DNA of 64,000 nt from an uncultured Bacteroides sp. (lineage in GTDB: Bacteria > Bacteroidota > Bacteroidia > Bacteroidales > Bacteroidaceae). The stretch spans positions 59,094 to 123,093 of the forward strand of contig CASENM010000004.1 in assembly GCA_949289295.1 (NCBI GenBank), read 5' to 3'. The notes below the pieces were generated by a model. That model ran no database searches, had not been told where the DNA came from, and saw only the letters and a list, made by a program, of their open reading frames with translations. Both the position numbers and the translations under genes were made by a program. Of the stretch, positions 35,273 through 44,857 are shown in pieces (within the stretch, counting starts at the first letter, position 1; each line of letters begins with the position of its first letter).

Positions 35273-37072
35273 GTGAAAACAACCGACGACAAAAACAATA
35301 TTCTGCAGAATCTCCTCACATGGAGAGAAAAGCACATCAAGGACAAACAGTTTGTCCTGATACTGAGCCTTCTGGTCGGTATCTTTACGGCACTGGCCGC
35401 CTATATACTGAAATTTCTGGTTGAATACATCAAAGAGTTCCTTACAGAAAACTTCGACACGACAGGTGCCAACTGGCTGTATCTGGTCTATCCTGTAGTA
35501 GGTATTTTCATGACCGGACTGTTTATCCGGAAAATTGTGCGCGATGACATCAGCCACGGAGTAACCAAGATTCTGTATGCCATTTCGCGCAAACAAAGCC
35601 GCATCAAACGCCACAACGTATGGTCATCGGTATGCGCTTCCGCCATCACTATCGGTTTCGGAGGATCGGTCGGAGCCGAAGCGCCGATTGTACTGACAGG
35701 ATCGGCCATAGGCTCCAATCTTGGAAGTCTTTTCCGCATGGACCATAAAACACTGATGCTGCTGGTAGGATGCGGTGCGGCAGGAGCCGTCTCCGGCATC
35801 TTCAAAGCACCTATCGCAGGTGTCGTGTTCACACTGGAAGTACTGATGATGGACCTGACCATGGCTTTTCTGCTCCCGTTGCTCATCACAAGCGTCACAG
35901 CCGCCTCCGTCTCTTATGTACTCACCGGTACGGAAGCCATGTTTCAGTTCCATCTGGACTATCCTTTCTCGATGGAGCGCATTCCTTACGCCATTGCTTT
36001 AGGCATTTTTTGCGGCCTGGTAGCCTGGTATTTCACCCGCTCGATGAACTGGATTGAAAACATATTCCGACGATATAAAAGCCCTTATATTAAATTCCTG
36101 ATAGGAAGTGTGATGTTGAGTGTGTTGATTTTTCTGTTCCCTCCCCTCTACGGTGAAGGATACGACACCATTTCGCTTCTGCTCAACGGCACCTCGAACG
36201 CTGAATGGGAAACCGTAATGAACAATTCTCTGTTTTACGGCGACACCCATCTGCTGGTATTCTACCTGATGCTGATTATTCTGTTCAAAGTATTTGCCTC
36301 GAGTGCGACCAACGGAGGAGGCGGATGCGGCGGTATTTTTGCTCCGAGCCTGTTTCTGGGATGTATCGCCGGATTCGTGTTCTCATACGTCTGCAACAGC
36401 TTCGACATCGGCAACACCTATATTCCAGAAAAGAATTTCGCCCTGATGGGTATGGCCGGTCTGATGTCGGGCGTAATGCATGCCCCTCTGACCGGAGTGT
36501 TCCTAATCGCCGAACTGACCGGCGGATACGGCCTGTTCCTCCCTCTCATGATAGTATCGGTGTGTGCCTATCTGACCATCATCGTATTTGAACCGCACAG
36601 CATCTACTCCATGCGTCTGGCAAAGAGCGGCGAACTGATTACCCATCACAAGGATAAAGCCGTTCTGACACTGATGAACATGGACAGCGTGATTGAAACA
36701 GATTTTCTGACAGTACGCCCCGACATGGATTTAGGCCAGATGGTAAAAACCATCTCCCAATCGGGACGCAACCTGTTTCCTGTGATAGATGCCAGCAAAG
36801 AACTGATTGGAGTGGTGATATTGGATGACATACGGAATATCATTTTCCGACAGGAGCTGTATCACCGTTATCATGTGGCCGATTTCATGGTAGTTCCCCA
36901 GGCCAAAATCATCACGACTGACTCCATGGAAATCGTCATGGAGAAATTCGACTCGACCCATACCTGGAATTTGCCCGTAGTGGATGAAGAGAACAAATAT
37001 ATCGGTTGCGTATCAAAATCAAAAATGCTGAGCACTTACCGCCAGATGATGGTGGACTTGTCTGCAGAATAA
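35273..37072 (+). CDS. ClC-family chloride channel/transporter with CBS domains
   Basis: 599 aa with a GTG start; no nearby ATG gives the N terminus. About 12 membrane helices. The gating glutamate motif is GSVGAEAPIVLTG (GxExP) and GCGGIFAPSLFLG is the GxFxP selectivity segment. A C-terminal pair of CBS domains begins near MDSVIETDFLTVRPDMD. Function could be Cl-/H+ exchange for acid resistance or fluoride/chloride handling. Conserved ion-binding residues otherwise look intact. Confidence 0.9.
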   Translation: MKTTDDKNNILQNLLTWREKHIKDKQFVLILSLLVGIFTALAAYILKFLVEYIKEFLTENFDTTGANWLYLVYPVVGIFMTGLFIRKIVRDDISHGVTKILYAISRKQSRIKRHNVWSSVCASAITIGFGGSVGAEAPIVLTGSAIGSNLGSLFRMDHKTLMLLVGCGAAGAVSGIFKAPIAGVVFTLEVLMMDLTMAFLLPLLITSVTAASVSYVLTGTEAMFQFHLDYPFSMERIPYAIALGIFCGLVAWYFTRSMNWIENIFRRYKSPYIKFLIGSVMLSVLIFLFPPLYGEGYDTISLLLNGTSNAEWETVMNNSLFYGDTHLLVFYLMLIILFKVFASSATNGGGGCGGIFAPSLFLGCIAGFVFSYVCNSFDIGNTYIPEKNFALMGMAGLMSGVMHAPLTGVFLIAELTGGYGLFLPLMIVSVCAYLTIIVFEPHSIYSMRLAKSGELITHHKDKAVLTLMNMDSVIETDFLTVRPDMDLGQMVKTISQSGRNLFPVIDASKELIGVVILDDIRNIIFRQELYHRYHVADFMVVPQAKIITTDSMEIVMEKFDSTHTWNLPVVDEENKYIGCVSKSKMLSTYRQMMVDLSAE

Positions 37073-37079
37073 ACAACAA

Positions 37080-38060
37080 ATGAAACGTATGGAAAAAAAG
37101 GATTTGAGAATTGTCTATATGGGTACTCCCGAATTTGCAGTGGAGAGCCTGCGGTGTCTGGTTGAAGGCGGATATAATGTGGTAGGTGTCATCACCATGC
37201 CTGACAAACCGATAGGACGCCACGGCAGTATCCTACAACCCAGCCCAGTAAAACAATATGCCATGACACAAGGACTGAAAGTGCTTCAGCCTGAAAAGTT
37301 GAAAGACGAAACATTTGTGGAAGAACTGCGCAGTCTGCATGCCGACCTGCAGATTGTAGTCGCTTTCCGGATGCTCCCGGAAATAGTATGGCAGATGCCT
37401 CGCCTCGGCACGTTCAATCTCCATGCATCCCTGCTGCCACAATACCGTGGAGCCGCTCCCATCAATTGGGCGGTCATCAACGGAGAAACTGAAACCGGAA
37501 TTACCACATTCTTCCTGAAACACGAAATAGATACGGGCGAAATCATTGACCAGGTCCGTATCCCCATCGCCGATACAGACAATGTAGGGGTGGTGTACGA
37601 CAAACTGATGGAACTGGGAGGCAAGCTGGTGGTCAAGACGGTAGATGCAATACTGGCAGGAAACATAAAAACAATTCCGCAAGAAAACCTCGTAAAAGTA
37701 GGAGAACTGCGTCCGGCCCCCAAAATCTTTAAGGAAACCTGCCGGATCAACTGGTCTGGGGGAGTGAAAAAAACTTATGACTTTATACGTGGACTCTCCC
37801 CCTATCCCGGAGCGTGGACAGAAATTCATGAATCAGAAAACCAGACAACCACACTGAAAATATTTGAGGCAGAAAAAATATTTGCGGTTCACTCTTTGAA
37901 AAGCGGAACAATAATTACAGACAAGAAAACCTACTTCCGTATCGCCCTGAACGACGGCTATCTGAATATTCTTTCACTACAAATGGCAGGAAAGAAACGG
38001 ATGGACATCAATGACTTTCTGAAAGGATACCGCCACCATGAAAATGCATTTGTAGAATAA
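37080..38060 (+). CDS. fmt: Methionyl-tRNA formyltransferase
   Basis: 326 aa, normal length. Formylates initiator Met-tRNA with 10-formyl-THF. Motifs include IVYMGTPEFAVESL, the catalytic LHASLLPQYRGAAPINWA, and the Asp/Gly ITTFFLKHEIDTGE. A second in-frame ATG three codons in is an equally plausible start. Eight bases follow the ClC gene, so they are probably cotranscribed. Confidence 0.95.
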   Translation: MKRMEKKDLRIVYMGTPEFAVESLRCLVEGGYNVVGVITMPDKPIGRHGSILQPSPVKQYAMTQGLKVLQPEKLKDETFVEELRSLHADLQIVVAFRMLPEIVWQMPRLGTFNLHASLLPQYRGAAPINWAVINGETETGITTFFLKHEIDTGEIIDQVRIPIADTDNVGVVYDKLMELGGKLVVKTVDAILAGNIKTIPQENLVKVGELRPAPKIFKETCRINWSGGVKKTYDFIRGLSPYPGAWTEIHESENQTTTLKIFEAEKIFAVHSLKSGTIITDKKTYFRIALNDGYLNILSLQMAGKKRMDINDFLKGYRHHENAFVE

Positions 38061-38093
38061 CACAAGAGCATTTCCGTGTCTAATATCTGATAC

Positions 38094-38135
38094 AAAGCCA
38101 CAGAGAACCTGACTGTCCAGCTCTCTGTGGCTTTT
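38094..38135. terminator. Bidirectional terminator between fmt and the NigD-like gene
   Basis: AAAGCCACAGAGA and TCTCTGTGGCTTT are perfect 13-bp arms around a 15-base loop, followed by T on one side and preceded by A on the other. Confidence 0.8.
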
Positions 38136-38157
38136 CCGTTCATACTATCAGTTCCTG

Positions 38158-38943
38158 TCATTTCAATGTCTCCAATGGCCGTATGTAACCGGCCGAACGG
38201 TTTTTTCCATTAGGAGTAGACGCTGTCACAATGTATTCCTGCATTACTCCGCTACCCTTGTCGCATATTATCCGGAATCCCCGGAAAGCCGGATCGTTGC
38301 ACTCCGGAATACTGGACAGCTTGAACGAGACAACCCCCCAGAACGGCTCTTCCAGACGGTCTCCTTCTGCATTGTGACAGAATTCCACACGTACCAGTCC
38401 CTCCGCGTCAACCGAACTGTCCTCCGTCAGCAACAAACTGATACGATGGGCTATATTCTGGTCGTTGCCCATCACATTAAACTGAATGTTCAGATATGCC
38501 TTGCTCAATGATGCAGTACGGACCAGAACAGGATCGCTGCCATATTCCTCCAATACGCTGTTGGACACGTTATCGAAAGCACGCAAATCATCCGCGTCTT
38601 TCGACAAGACTTTGAAAAGCCTCAACACTTTCACCGGAAGGACGGAATCATTTGCATATACAGGATCCTGTTCCACAAAATTCATTTCCATCAGAACCCG
38701 TTGCCCCACCGTATCGGCATAGCCCGCAAAATCATCCTTGTTGACAGGAGCAAGCAACCCGTATGAGTCAGATTCCACCAAAACATTCTCTGCATCCACT
38801 ATGGTTCCCAATGTAGAATAAGCCCCCATTACCGACTCCATCAACAAACTGTCGGAATCCTCATCCAAGCACGACTGACAAAAAACAGAACAAACAACCA
38901 GACTCCACAAAAACAGCAAATATCTGAGACCCGAATTCATCAT
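38158..38943 (-). CDS. NigD-like lipoprotein
   Basis: 261 aa from the chosen ATG (a longer frame of 42 more residues precedes it and has no signal character). Signal peptide MMNSGLRYLLFLWSLVVCSV ends in a lipobox-like FCQSC (cysteine 25). The mature part is the Bacteroidales NigD-type beta-rich protein (TLGTIVDAENVLVESDSYGLLAP; C-terminal NGKNRSAGYIRPLE). NigD proteins were described beside bacteriocin immunity genes in Prevotella; their role is not established. Lone gene, divergent from the ECF sigma gene by about 150 bases, so a shared control region is possible. Confidence 0.82.
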   Translation of the reverse strand: MMNSGLRYLLFLWSLVVCSVFCQSCLDEDSDSLLMESVMGAYSTLGTIVDAENVLVESDSYGLLAPVNKDDFAGYADTVGQRVLMEMNFVEQDPVYANDSVLPVKVLRLFKVLSKDADDLRAFDNVSNSVLEEYGSDPVLVRTASLSKAYLNIQFNVMGNDQNIAHRISLLLTEDSSVDAEGLVRVEFCHNAEGDRLEEPFWGVVSFKLSSIPECNDPAFRGFRIICDKGSGVMQEYIVTASTPNGKNRSAGYIRPLETLK

Positions 38944-39049
38944 AGCTTCATTTTTATCGTTTTCATGAATTAAATGATTGGATATAAGTTTCACTGCTTT
39001 CATTTTTGTTAAAACAATATAATCGAAAAAAAGAACAGATTCCGTGCAG

Positions 39050-39057
39050 TATTTTTG
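39050..39057 (+). promoter_or_regulatory. Probable -7 box of the sigma/anti-sigma operon
   Basis: TATTTTTG, full consensus match, 38 bases before the sigma ATG. If the ECF sigma autoregulates, a second promoter may exist that this motif does not show. Confidence 0.55.
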
Positions 39058-39094
39058 CAATCCGAACATTTACCAATAAAGCACAACAGCCGAT

Positions 39095-39643
39095 ATGACA
39101 GAAGAAGAACTAGCATCAAAATGCAGGCAAGCGGACAATAAGGCTCGTAAAGAACTGTACGAACGTTATGGGGGTTCGCTGATGGCCATTTGTCTTCGTT
39201 ATATCGGCGACAGAGAATCGGCCAAAGATGTGCTTCACGATGGTTTTATCCGTATCTTCCAATCAATGGGGCAATTTACCTATCAGGGGGAAGGTTCTCT
39301 GAAAGCATGGCTTTCGAAAGTCATGGTCAATGAAGCATTGGGATATCTCCGCAGGCATACACAAATGACACAGCAGGAAGTACTGATGGAGGAGGTGCCG
39401 GACAATCCGGATACGGATGAAAGTGTGTGCAACATCCCTCACCGGGTACTGATGAGAATGATCAGCGAACTTCCGGAAGGATACCGTACGGTATTCAACC
39501 TATACGTATTCGAGGGAAGGAGCCATAAAGAAATAGCACAGGCACTAGGAATTACCGAACATACCTCATCCTCCCAATTTTATCGAGCAAAGACTTTGAT
39601 GATACGGAAAATTAAAGAATATAGAAAGGAGCAATATACATGA
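39095..39643 (+). CDS. ECF sigma-70 family factor
   Basis: 182 aa. Region 2 (ARKELYERYGGSLMAICLRY...SAKDVLHDGFIRIFQ) and region 4 with a clear helix-turn-helix (YVFEGRSHKEIAQALGITEH). It directs RNA polymerase to a specific regulon. The stop overlaps the start of the next gene in ATGA, tightly coupling it to its likely anti-sigma factor. Confidence 0.93.
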   Translation: MTEEELASKCRQADNKARKELYERYGGSLMAICLRYIGDRESAKDVLHDGFIRIFQSMGQFTYQGEGSLKAWLSKVMVNEALGYLRRHTQMTQQEVLMEEVPDNPDTDESVCNIPHRVLMRMISELPEGYRTVFNLYVFEGRSHKEIAQALGITEHTSSSQFYRAKTLMIRKIKEYRKEQYT

Positions 39644-40911
39644 ACAACGAGGAAAAGTGGATAGAAGAATTGCGAAGACGAATGGAGGGGCATTCCGAAC
39701 CTCTTCCTGACGGTTTGTGGGAAGAAATAGAAAGAGATATGAAAACCCCGAAAATCATTCCGTTCAGAAGAGTATGGCAGGCAGCGGCGGTAATTCTGGT
39801 GCTTGTAGCGTCTTCTTTGAGCGTGTGGTTCTGGTCAACGCCAACCGCTGATTTCTCCAATCAGGAAGAATCTGTACGGCAACTGTCTGAAATCCCCGAG
39901 AAACCGCAGGAAATCCAACTCCCTCCTCTGCCAGCCTCCGCACCTGCCGAACACCAGACACTGGCCCGGTCCGAGTCTTCCATACATAAGTTACATACTC
40001 CAAATACCGCGGAAACGTTCCCCGTTCTGACCGGGAACGAGACTGAAGATACGCAAGAAAGTGTTCCAGCCGAATCTGTTGCGCCGGAAGAAAAAAAAGA
40101 CAAGTCCGAGAAACAACATCAGACACAAACATTCAAGGCCAGCCGCACTTCCGACCGCAAACAAATGGAAAGAAACGCTGATGCATTGCAGATTAAGGAA
40201 AGAATGACAGGCCGGAAATTCGGTCTCAGCATCAATTCAGGCAACACACCGTTCGCTTCGTCAAACAATTTCGGAGGAATGGGACGTCTTGCCATGGTAT
40301 CTTCCCATCAAGTTGCAGACCTGATGGGCTCTCTGAATGATGGAAGCACGGCATACAGACAAGTGCTGTTTGAAAACAGAGAACTCACCCCCGTAACCCA
40401 TATCAACCATCATGTCCCGGTGACGGTAGGAATCTCATTCCGATGGGAATTTGTCCCGGACTGGTCTCTTGAGACAGGTGTAATGTACACATTGCTCGTA
40501 TCTGAGCTCCGTTCGGGAGAAAACGCATACGTAGATGAAGAACAACGGCTCCACTACGTAGGTATTCCGCTGAAAATCCAACGCTCGATATGGAAAAACA
40601 ATCGCTTCAATATATATGCTTCGGCTGGAGGTGCCGTAGAAAAATGTGTGGCCGGACAAGTGGAGACCACTTACGTTTTCGGCAGAGAATGGGAAGAAAG
40701 AGAAAAGACCTCTCTGGACATTGACCCGCTGCAATGGTCTGTTTCGGCCGGAATAGGCGCACAGGTGAACTTTACTCGCCAAGTGGGACTTTACATAGAG
40801 CCGGGAATTGCCTATTATTTCGATGACAACAGTCCGATAGAAACAATAAGGAAAGAACATCCGCTTAACTTCAACCTGCAGCTGGGACTCCGTTTCAGCA
40901 TGGAACGGTAA
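39640..40911 (+). CDS. Dual-membrane anti-sigma factor with a PorT-like outer-membrane barrel
   Basis: 423 aa, overlapping the sigma gene by 4 bases. Residues 1-45 are a short charged cytoplasmic region (anti-sigma part), 46-66 a membrane helix (AAAVILVLVASSLSVWFW), about 70-200 a Pro/Glu/Ser-rich disordered periplasmic linker, and about 200-423 an outer-membrane beta-barrel ending in LGLRFSMER. One polypeptide would thus cross both membranes. This is the architecture reported in Bacteroides thetaiotaomicron as Dma (dual membrane-spanning anti-sigma) and linked to vesiculation. The exact paralog here is inferred from shape and from its sigma partner. Confidence 0.82.
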   Translation: MNNEEKWIEELRRRMEGHSEPLPDGLWEEIERDMKTPKIIPFRRVWQAAAVILVLVASSLSVWFWSTPTADFSNQEESVRQLSEIPEKPQEIQLPPLPASAPAEHQTLARSESSIHKLHTPNTAETFPVLTGNETEDTQESVPAESVAPEEKKDKSEKQHQTQTFKASRTSDRKQMERNADALQIKERMTGRKFGLSINSGNTPFASSNNFGGMGRLAMVSSHQVADLMGSLNDGSTAYRQVLFENRELTPVTHINHHVPVTVGISFRWEFVPDWSLETGVMYTLLVSELRSGENAYVDEEQRLHYVGIPLKIQRSIWKNNRFNIYASAGGAVEKCVAGQVETTYVFGREWEEREKTSLDIDPLQWSVSAGIGAQVNFTRQVGLYIEPGIAYYFDDNSPIETIRKEHPLNFNLQLGLRFSMER

Positions 40912-40951
40912 AAACTCGGGCCTATATGAACGGAGAATAAGAAAAATTGCT

Positions 40952-40959
40952 TACTTTTG
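40952..40959 (+). promoter_or_regulatory. Probable -7 box of rpe
   Basis: TACTTTTG, full consensus match, 35 bases before the ATG. Confidence 0.55.
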
Positions 40960-40993
40960 CACCCGTTTTTGTTTCCAACTACATTAAAACAAT

Positions 40994-41662
40994 ATGGCAA
41001 AGGAACTGAAGATAGCCCCCTCCTTGCTCTCTGCCGATTTTGCGCATTTGGGTGAGGAAATTGAGAAAATCAACCGAAGTGATGCCGACTGGCTGCATCT
41101 GGACGTAATGGACGGAGTATTCGTACCCAACATTTCATTTGGGTTCCCCGTTTTGGAAGCGGCTGCAAGAATCAGCACAAAGCCACTGGATATCCATTTC
41201 ATGATTGTCGAACCGGAAAAATTCATTCCGCGAGTAAAGAAACTGGGAGATGTAATGATGAACGTACACTACGAGACGTGTTCTCATCTGCACCGGGTGG
41301 TTCAGGAAATAAAAGATGCGGGAATGAAAGCCGGAGTAACATTGAACCCGTCTACCCCCGTTTCCATGCTGGAAGATATTATTGAAGATGTAGACATGGT
41401 ATTGCTGATGAGTGTCAACCCCGGTTTCGGCGGACAAAAATTCATCCCTCATACCCTACAGAAGATTGCCGTGCTGCGTGAACTGATTGCACGGACAAAC
41501 TCGCATGCACTTATTGAAATAGACGGAGGTGTAAATTTGCAGACAGCTCCTCTGCTGGCTGAGGCAGGTGCAGACATATTAGTGGCGGGAAGTGCCGTAT
41601 TCCAGTCGCCAGACGTGACCGAAACTATACATAAACTGAAAAGTCTGCAACAAAGCCGGTGA
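40994..41662 (+). CDS. rpe: Ribulose-phosphate 3-epimerase
   Basis: 222 aa TIM barrel. Pentose-phosphate enzyme interconverting ribulose-5-P and xylulose-5-P. Motifs LLSADFAHLGEEI, LHLDVMDGVFVPNISFG, DIHFMIVEPEKFI and SVNPGFGGQKF are all present. The comEC start overlaps its stop (GTGA), so the two are translationally coupled. Confidence 0.96.
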   Translation: MAKELKIAPSLLSADFAHLGEEIEKINRSDADWLHLDVMDGVFVPNISFGFPVLEAAARISTKPLDIHFMIVEPEKFIPRVKKLGDVMMNVHYETCSHLHRVVQEIKDAGMKAGVTLNPSTPVSMLEDIIEDVDMVLLMSVNPGFGGQKFIPHTLQKIAVLRELIARTNSHALIEIDGGVNLQTAPLLAEAGADILVAGSAVFQSPDVTETIHKLKSLQQSR

Positions 41663-43650
41663 AAAATCACACTCCGCTATGGACATATCCTATCTTCCGG
41701 CTGACCGTATTTCTGGCGGCCGGAATTTTTTTATCCGACAGATTCCTGCCGGACACCATAAAGTGGGAATATCCGGCCATAATTTTTATCTTCGTTTCTT
41801 CAGTTACCGTCTGCTTATACCATACACATAAATTCGACCACCGGCACTTCTTCGGCTGGATGGCCGGACTTTCGTTCTTGTCGCTCGGAGCCACTCTCAC
41901 GCTATATGAGAAAGAACAGATTTCTTTCAAATGGAGCACCGATGCACAACTCTATTGGGGAGTTGTACAAAACATCCCGCATCCCCGCGGAAAAACCATG
42001 CAGGCAGAAGTCCGCATCGCTTACATGAAGAACCCGGCTGACACACTATCCGAAAAAGGATTCCGGGAAGAATGGATAGACCGTTCCATTCTACTGTCGT
42101 GGTTGCCAGATTCTTTGTCAGAACCACTGCAATGCGGTGACAGCATCTGCTTCTATGGACAAATAAAACGCCCTGTCTCTATGGAAGCCATTACCGGATT
42201 CGACTATGGAAAATACCTGGAACGGAAAGGAATCAGCGGTACAGGAATCGCTTTCTCCGGGAACTGGCTGCGCATCAAAAAAAATGACCTGAACCTGACA
42301 CAACATGCCATGACTCTCCAACAGCAGATAGTGGAACGTTACCGCCAATGGGGGCTGGAAGGAGATGTATTGGCGGTAGCTTCCGCTCTCACCGTCGGTG
42401 ACAGAAGCGATTTGACCCCGGCACTTGAAGCCGTTTACAGTGCAACCGGTGCCAGCCACGTCCTTTCGCTTTCCGGACTTCACATCGGCATATTGGCCGG
42501 CATACTGTTCATATTGCTCCGTCCACTCGCCCAAATACATCACGGCAAACTTCTGTCATCCTGCCTGATTGTCCTCGTTTTATGGGGATTCGCATTTATT
42601 TCCGGACTCAGTTCGTCTGTCATACGCTCTGTCATCATGTTTTCACTGTATATTCTTGCAACCCTTGTTTCCAAAGACCGGTTCTCCGGGGGATACTCTG
42701 TCACACTGGCTGCATTTCTGATGCTTCTTTACCGTCCGTCCTACCTGTTCGACATCAGTTTCCAGCTCTCGTTTGCAGCCGTCTACTCCATCCTGTTATT
42801 TTATCCCCTATTCTCAAGTATATGGAAACCACGGCTACTTCCCCTCAAATATGTCTGGAATATTTTAGCACTCTCCATGGCGGCCCAATTGGGAACTCTT
42901 CCCCTGATTTTATTCTATTTCGGGGCCTTTCCCACTTACTTTCTATTGGCCAATCTGGCTGTTGCCCCTTTGTCTACGTGCATACTCGGAAGTGCTCTGG
43001 CCGCCCTGACACTATCGTCCATTCCACTAATAGGCGATGTGAGCATTTCATTACTGGACTTATCCACCGACATGCTTAACCAATCCATGTATGCCGTACA
43101 ACGGCTTCACGGCTCCCAACTGACCTCGTTATATATATCCGAATTCCAGCTGGTGCTACTGTTCATCTTGCTGGGATATCTCTACGTGTGGCATGACCAG
43201 AAGAAACATCGTTCCGTACCAGTCCTTGCCGGACTACTCCTCACCGTCAATCTCTTTACAGGCACCTGCCTGTACGAACGGATAAAGCCTTCACCACATT
43301 ATCTCTGTTTCGGACGTTCGGAAGTGTTTACACGCCGAGGTAAAATATTATCTCTGCAACAATCGTCCAACGGACTACTCCAAATAGATTCGTTACACAT
43401 CGGCATAATGAAATCAGACTATTGGTACGACAAACAGGCCAGAAAGCGGCTGCCACTGGACTATGTGTACATCTGTAAGGGATTTAAAGGTAATCTGACC
43501 GCTTTGAACCGACTGTTTGAGATGAAAGAAATCATACTTGACACCTCACTAAGCGAAAGTTACCGCCAATATCTGATTCGAGAATGTCAATTACTTAAAA
43601 TATCTTATAGAGATTTGTCCGACGAAGGTTCTTGCCTGATTCTTCTCTAG
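41659..43650 (+). CDS. comEC: ComEC/Rec2-family membrane protein
   Basis: 663 aa, GTG start overlapping the rpe stop. The N-terminal DUF4131-like part is followed by the competence-domain helices (TGASHVLSLSGLHIGILAGI, ISGLSSSVIRSVIMF, LFDISFQLSFAAVYSI). The C-terminal segment after about 560 is a vestigial form of the metallo-beta-lactamase region, without its HxHxDH. Shorter ComEC forms like this are usual in Bacteroidota. Role in DNA uptake is unproven here, as no other competence genes are in the window. Confidence 0.88.
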   Translation: MKNHTPLWTYPIFRLTVFLAAGIFLSDRFLPDTIKWEYPAIIFIFVSSVTVCLYHTHKFDHRHFFGWMAGLSFLSLGATLTLYEKEQISFKWSTDAQLYWGVVQNIPHPRGKTMQAEVRIAYMKNPADTLSEKGFREEWIDRSILLSWLPDSLSEPLQCGDSICFYGQIKRPVSMEAITGFDYGKYLERKGISGTGIAFSGNWLRIKKNDLNLTQHAMTLQQQIVERYRQWGLEGDVLAVASALTVGDRSDLTPALEAVYSATGASHVLSLSGLHIGILAGILFILLRPLAQIHHGKLLSSCLIVLVLWGFAFISGLSSSVIRSVIMFSLYILATLVSKDRFSGGYSVTLAAFLMLLYRPSYLFDISFQLSFAAVYSILLFYPLFSSIWKPRLLPLKYVWNILALSMAAQLGTLPLILFYFGAFPTYFLLANLAVAPLSTCILGSALAALTLSSIPLIGDVSISLLDLSTDMLNQSMYAVQRLHGSQLTSLYISEFQLVLLFILLGYLYVWHDQKKHRSVPVLAGLLLTVNLFTGTCLYERIKPSPHYLCFGRSEVFTRRGKILSLQQSSNGLLQIDSLHIGIMKSDYWYDKQARKRLPLDYVYICKGFKGNLTALNRLFEMKEIILDTSLSESYRQYLIRECQLLKISYRDLSDEGSCLILL

Positions 43651-43668
43651 ATTTTGAAAATAAATTTG

Positions 43669-43676
43669 TACTTTTG
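43669..43676 (+). promoter_or_regulatory. Probable -7 box of nrnA
   Basis: TACTTTTG, full consensus match, 34 bases before the ATG and just after the comEC stop. Confidence 0.5.
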
Positions 43677-43709
43677 CCACACAAGCAGTAACAATTTTTT
43701 TAAGAATGT

Positions 43710-44747
43710 ATGCTATCAAAAATAATACTACAAGCCAATATAGATAAAGTAGAGACTTACTTTGAGCGAGCTGAAAAAATTGTCATCGTCACGCACATCT
43801 CTCCCGACGGCGATGCCATAGGTTCTTCATTAGGACTATTCCACTTCCTGAATTCCCAAGGAAAAACGACCCACATAATCGTTCCCAATGCTTTCCCCGA
43901 TTTCCTCCGTTGGATGCCGGGAGCGAAAGACATTGTACGTTATGACAAATATAAGGAATTTGCCGACAAACTGCTCAATGAAGCCGATGTCATCTGTTGT
44001 CTTGACTTCAATGCCCTGTCGCGCATCGGAGATATGGCACAAAGTGTTGCTGATGCTCCGGGAAGAAAAGTCATGATTGATCACCACCTTGACCCGGAAC
44101 CGTTCTGCCGGATAACCATCTCCCATCCTCAAATCTCATCTACATCAGAACTCGTGTTCCGTCTGATCTGCCGAATGGGATGTTTCGATGACATATCTTT
44201 CGAAGGGGCCGAATGTATCTATACAGGGATGATGACCGATACAGGAGGATTCACCTACAACTCCAACAACCGTGAAATCTATTTCATAATCAGCGAACTG
44301 CTTTCTAAAGGCATAGACAAAGACGAAATCTACCGGAAAGTTTTCAACACTTACTCGGAAGGACGCTTGAGACTGATGGGATATGTGCTTTACGAGAAAA
44401 TGCAGGTATTCCCTCAATTCCGGGCAGCACTGATCTGGCTGACCAAGAACGAACAAAACCGTTTCCATTACGTGAAAGGCGATACAGAAGGGTTCGTAAA
44501 TATCCCTCTTCAAATTAAAGGAATCTGTTTTTCGGCATTTCTGCGCGAAGATACAGAAAAGAATATGATTAAAATATCATTACGCTCAGTCGGTCAATTC
44601 CCCTGCAACAAAGTAGCGACAGAGTTTTTCAACGGCGGCGGCCATCTGAATGCTTCCGGAGGAGAATTCTATGGAAACATGAACGAAGCTATCGAAGTCT
44701 TCAAACAGGCCTTAATAAAGTATGAAGACCTACTGCTAAGAAACTGA
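43710..44747 (+). CDS. nrnA: DHH/DHHA1 phosphoesterase (NrnA-type oligoribonuclease/pAp phosphatase)
   Basis: 345 aa. Motif I IVTHISPDGDAIGSSLGL, motif III MIDHHLDP and DHHA1 C-terminal FFNGGGHLNASGG are all clear. Relatives degrade short RNAs and hydrolyse pAp to AMP. Placed between comEC and a lipoprotein gene but with its own promoter. Confidence 0.92.
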   Translation: MLSKIILQANIDKVETYFERAEKIVIVTHISPDGDAIGSSLGLFHFLNSQGKTTHIIVPNAFPDFLRWMPGAKDIVRYDKYKEFADKLLNEADVICCLDFNALSRIGDMAQSVADAPGRKVMIDHHLDPEPFCRITISHPQISSTSELVFRLICRMGCFDDISFEGAECIYTGMMTDTGGFTYNSNNREIYFIISELLSKGIDKDEIYRKVFNTYSEGRLRLMGYVLYEKMQVFPQFRAALIWLTKNEQNRFHYVKGDTEGFVNIPLQIKGICFSAFLREDTEKNMIKISLRSVGQFPCNKVATEFFNGGGHLNASGGEFYGNMNEAIEVFKQALIKYEDLLLRN

Positions 44748-44827
44748 GAATATTACATTTTTTGATTATTGGACAATATTAGACTTAATTTGGACAAAAG
44801 GTGCCGCGCTTTTTGAGGAGGTTTTGC

Positions 44828-44835
44828 TATTTTTG
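44828..44835 (+). promoter_or_regulatory. Probable -7 box of the DUF4827-type gene
   Basis: TATTTTTG, full consensus match, 23 bases ahead of the chosen ATG; TTTTG lies 12 bases upstream of it. Confidence 0.55.
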
Positions 44836-44857
44836 TCCGCAGAAACAAAAGGAAAAA

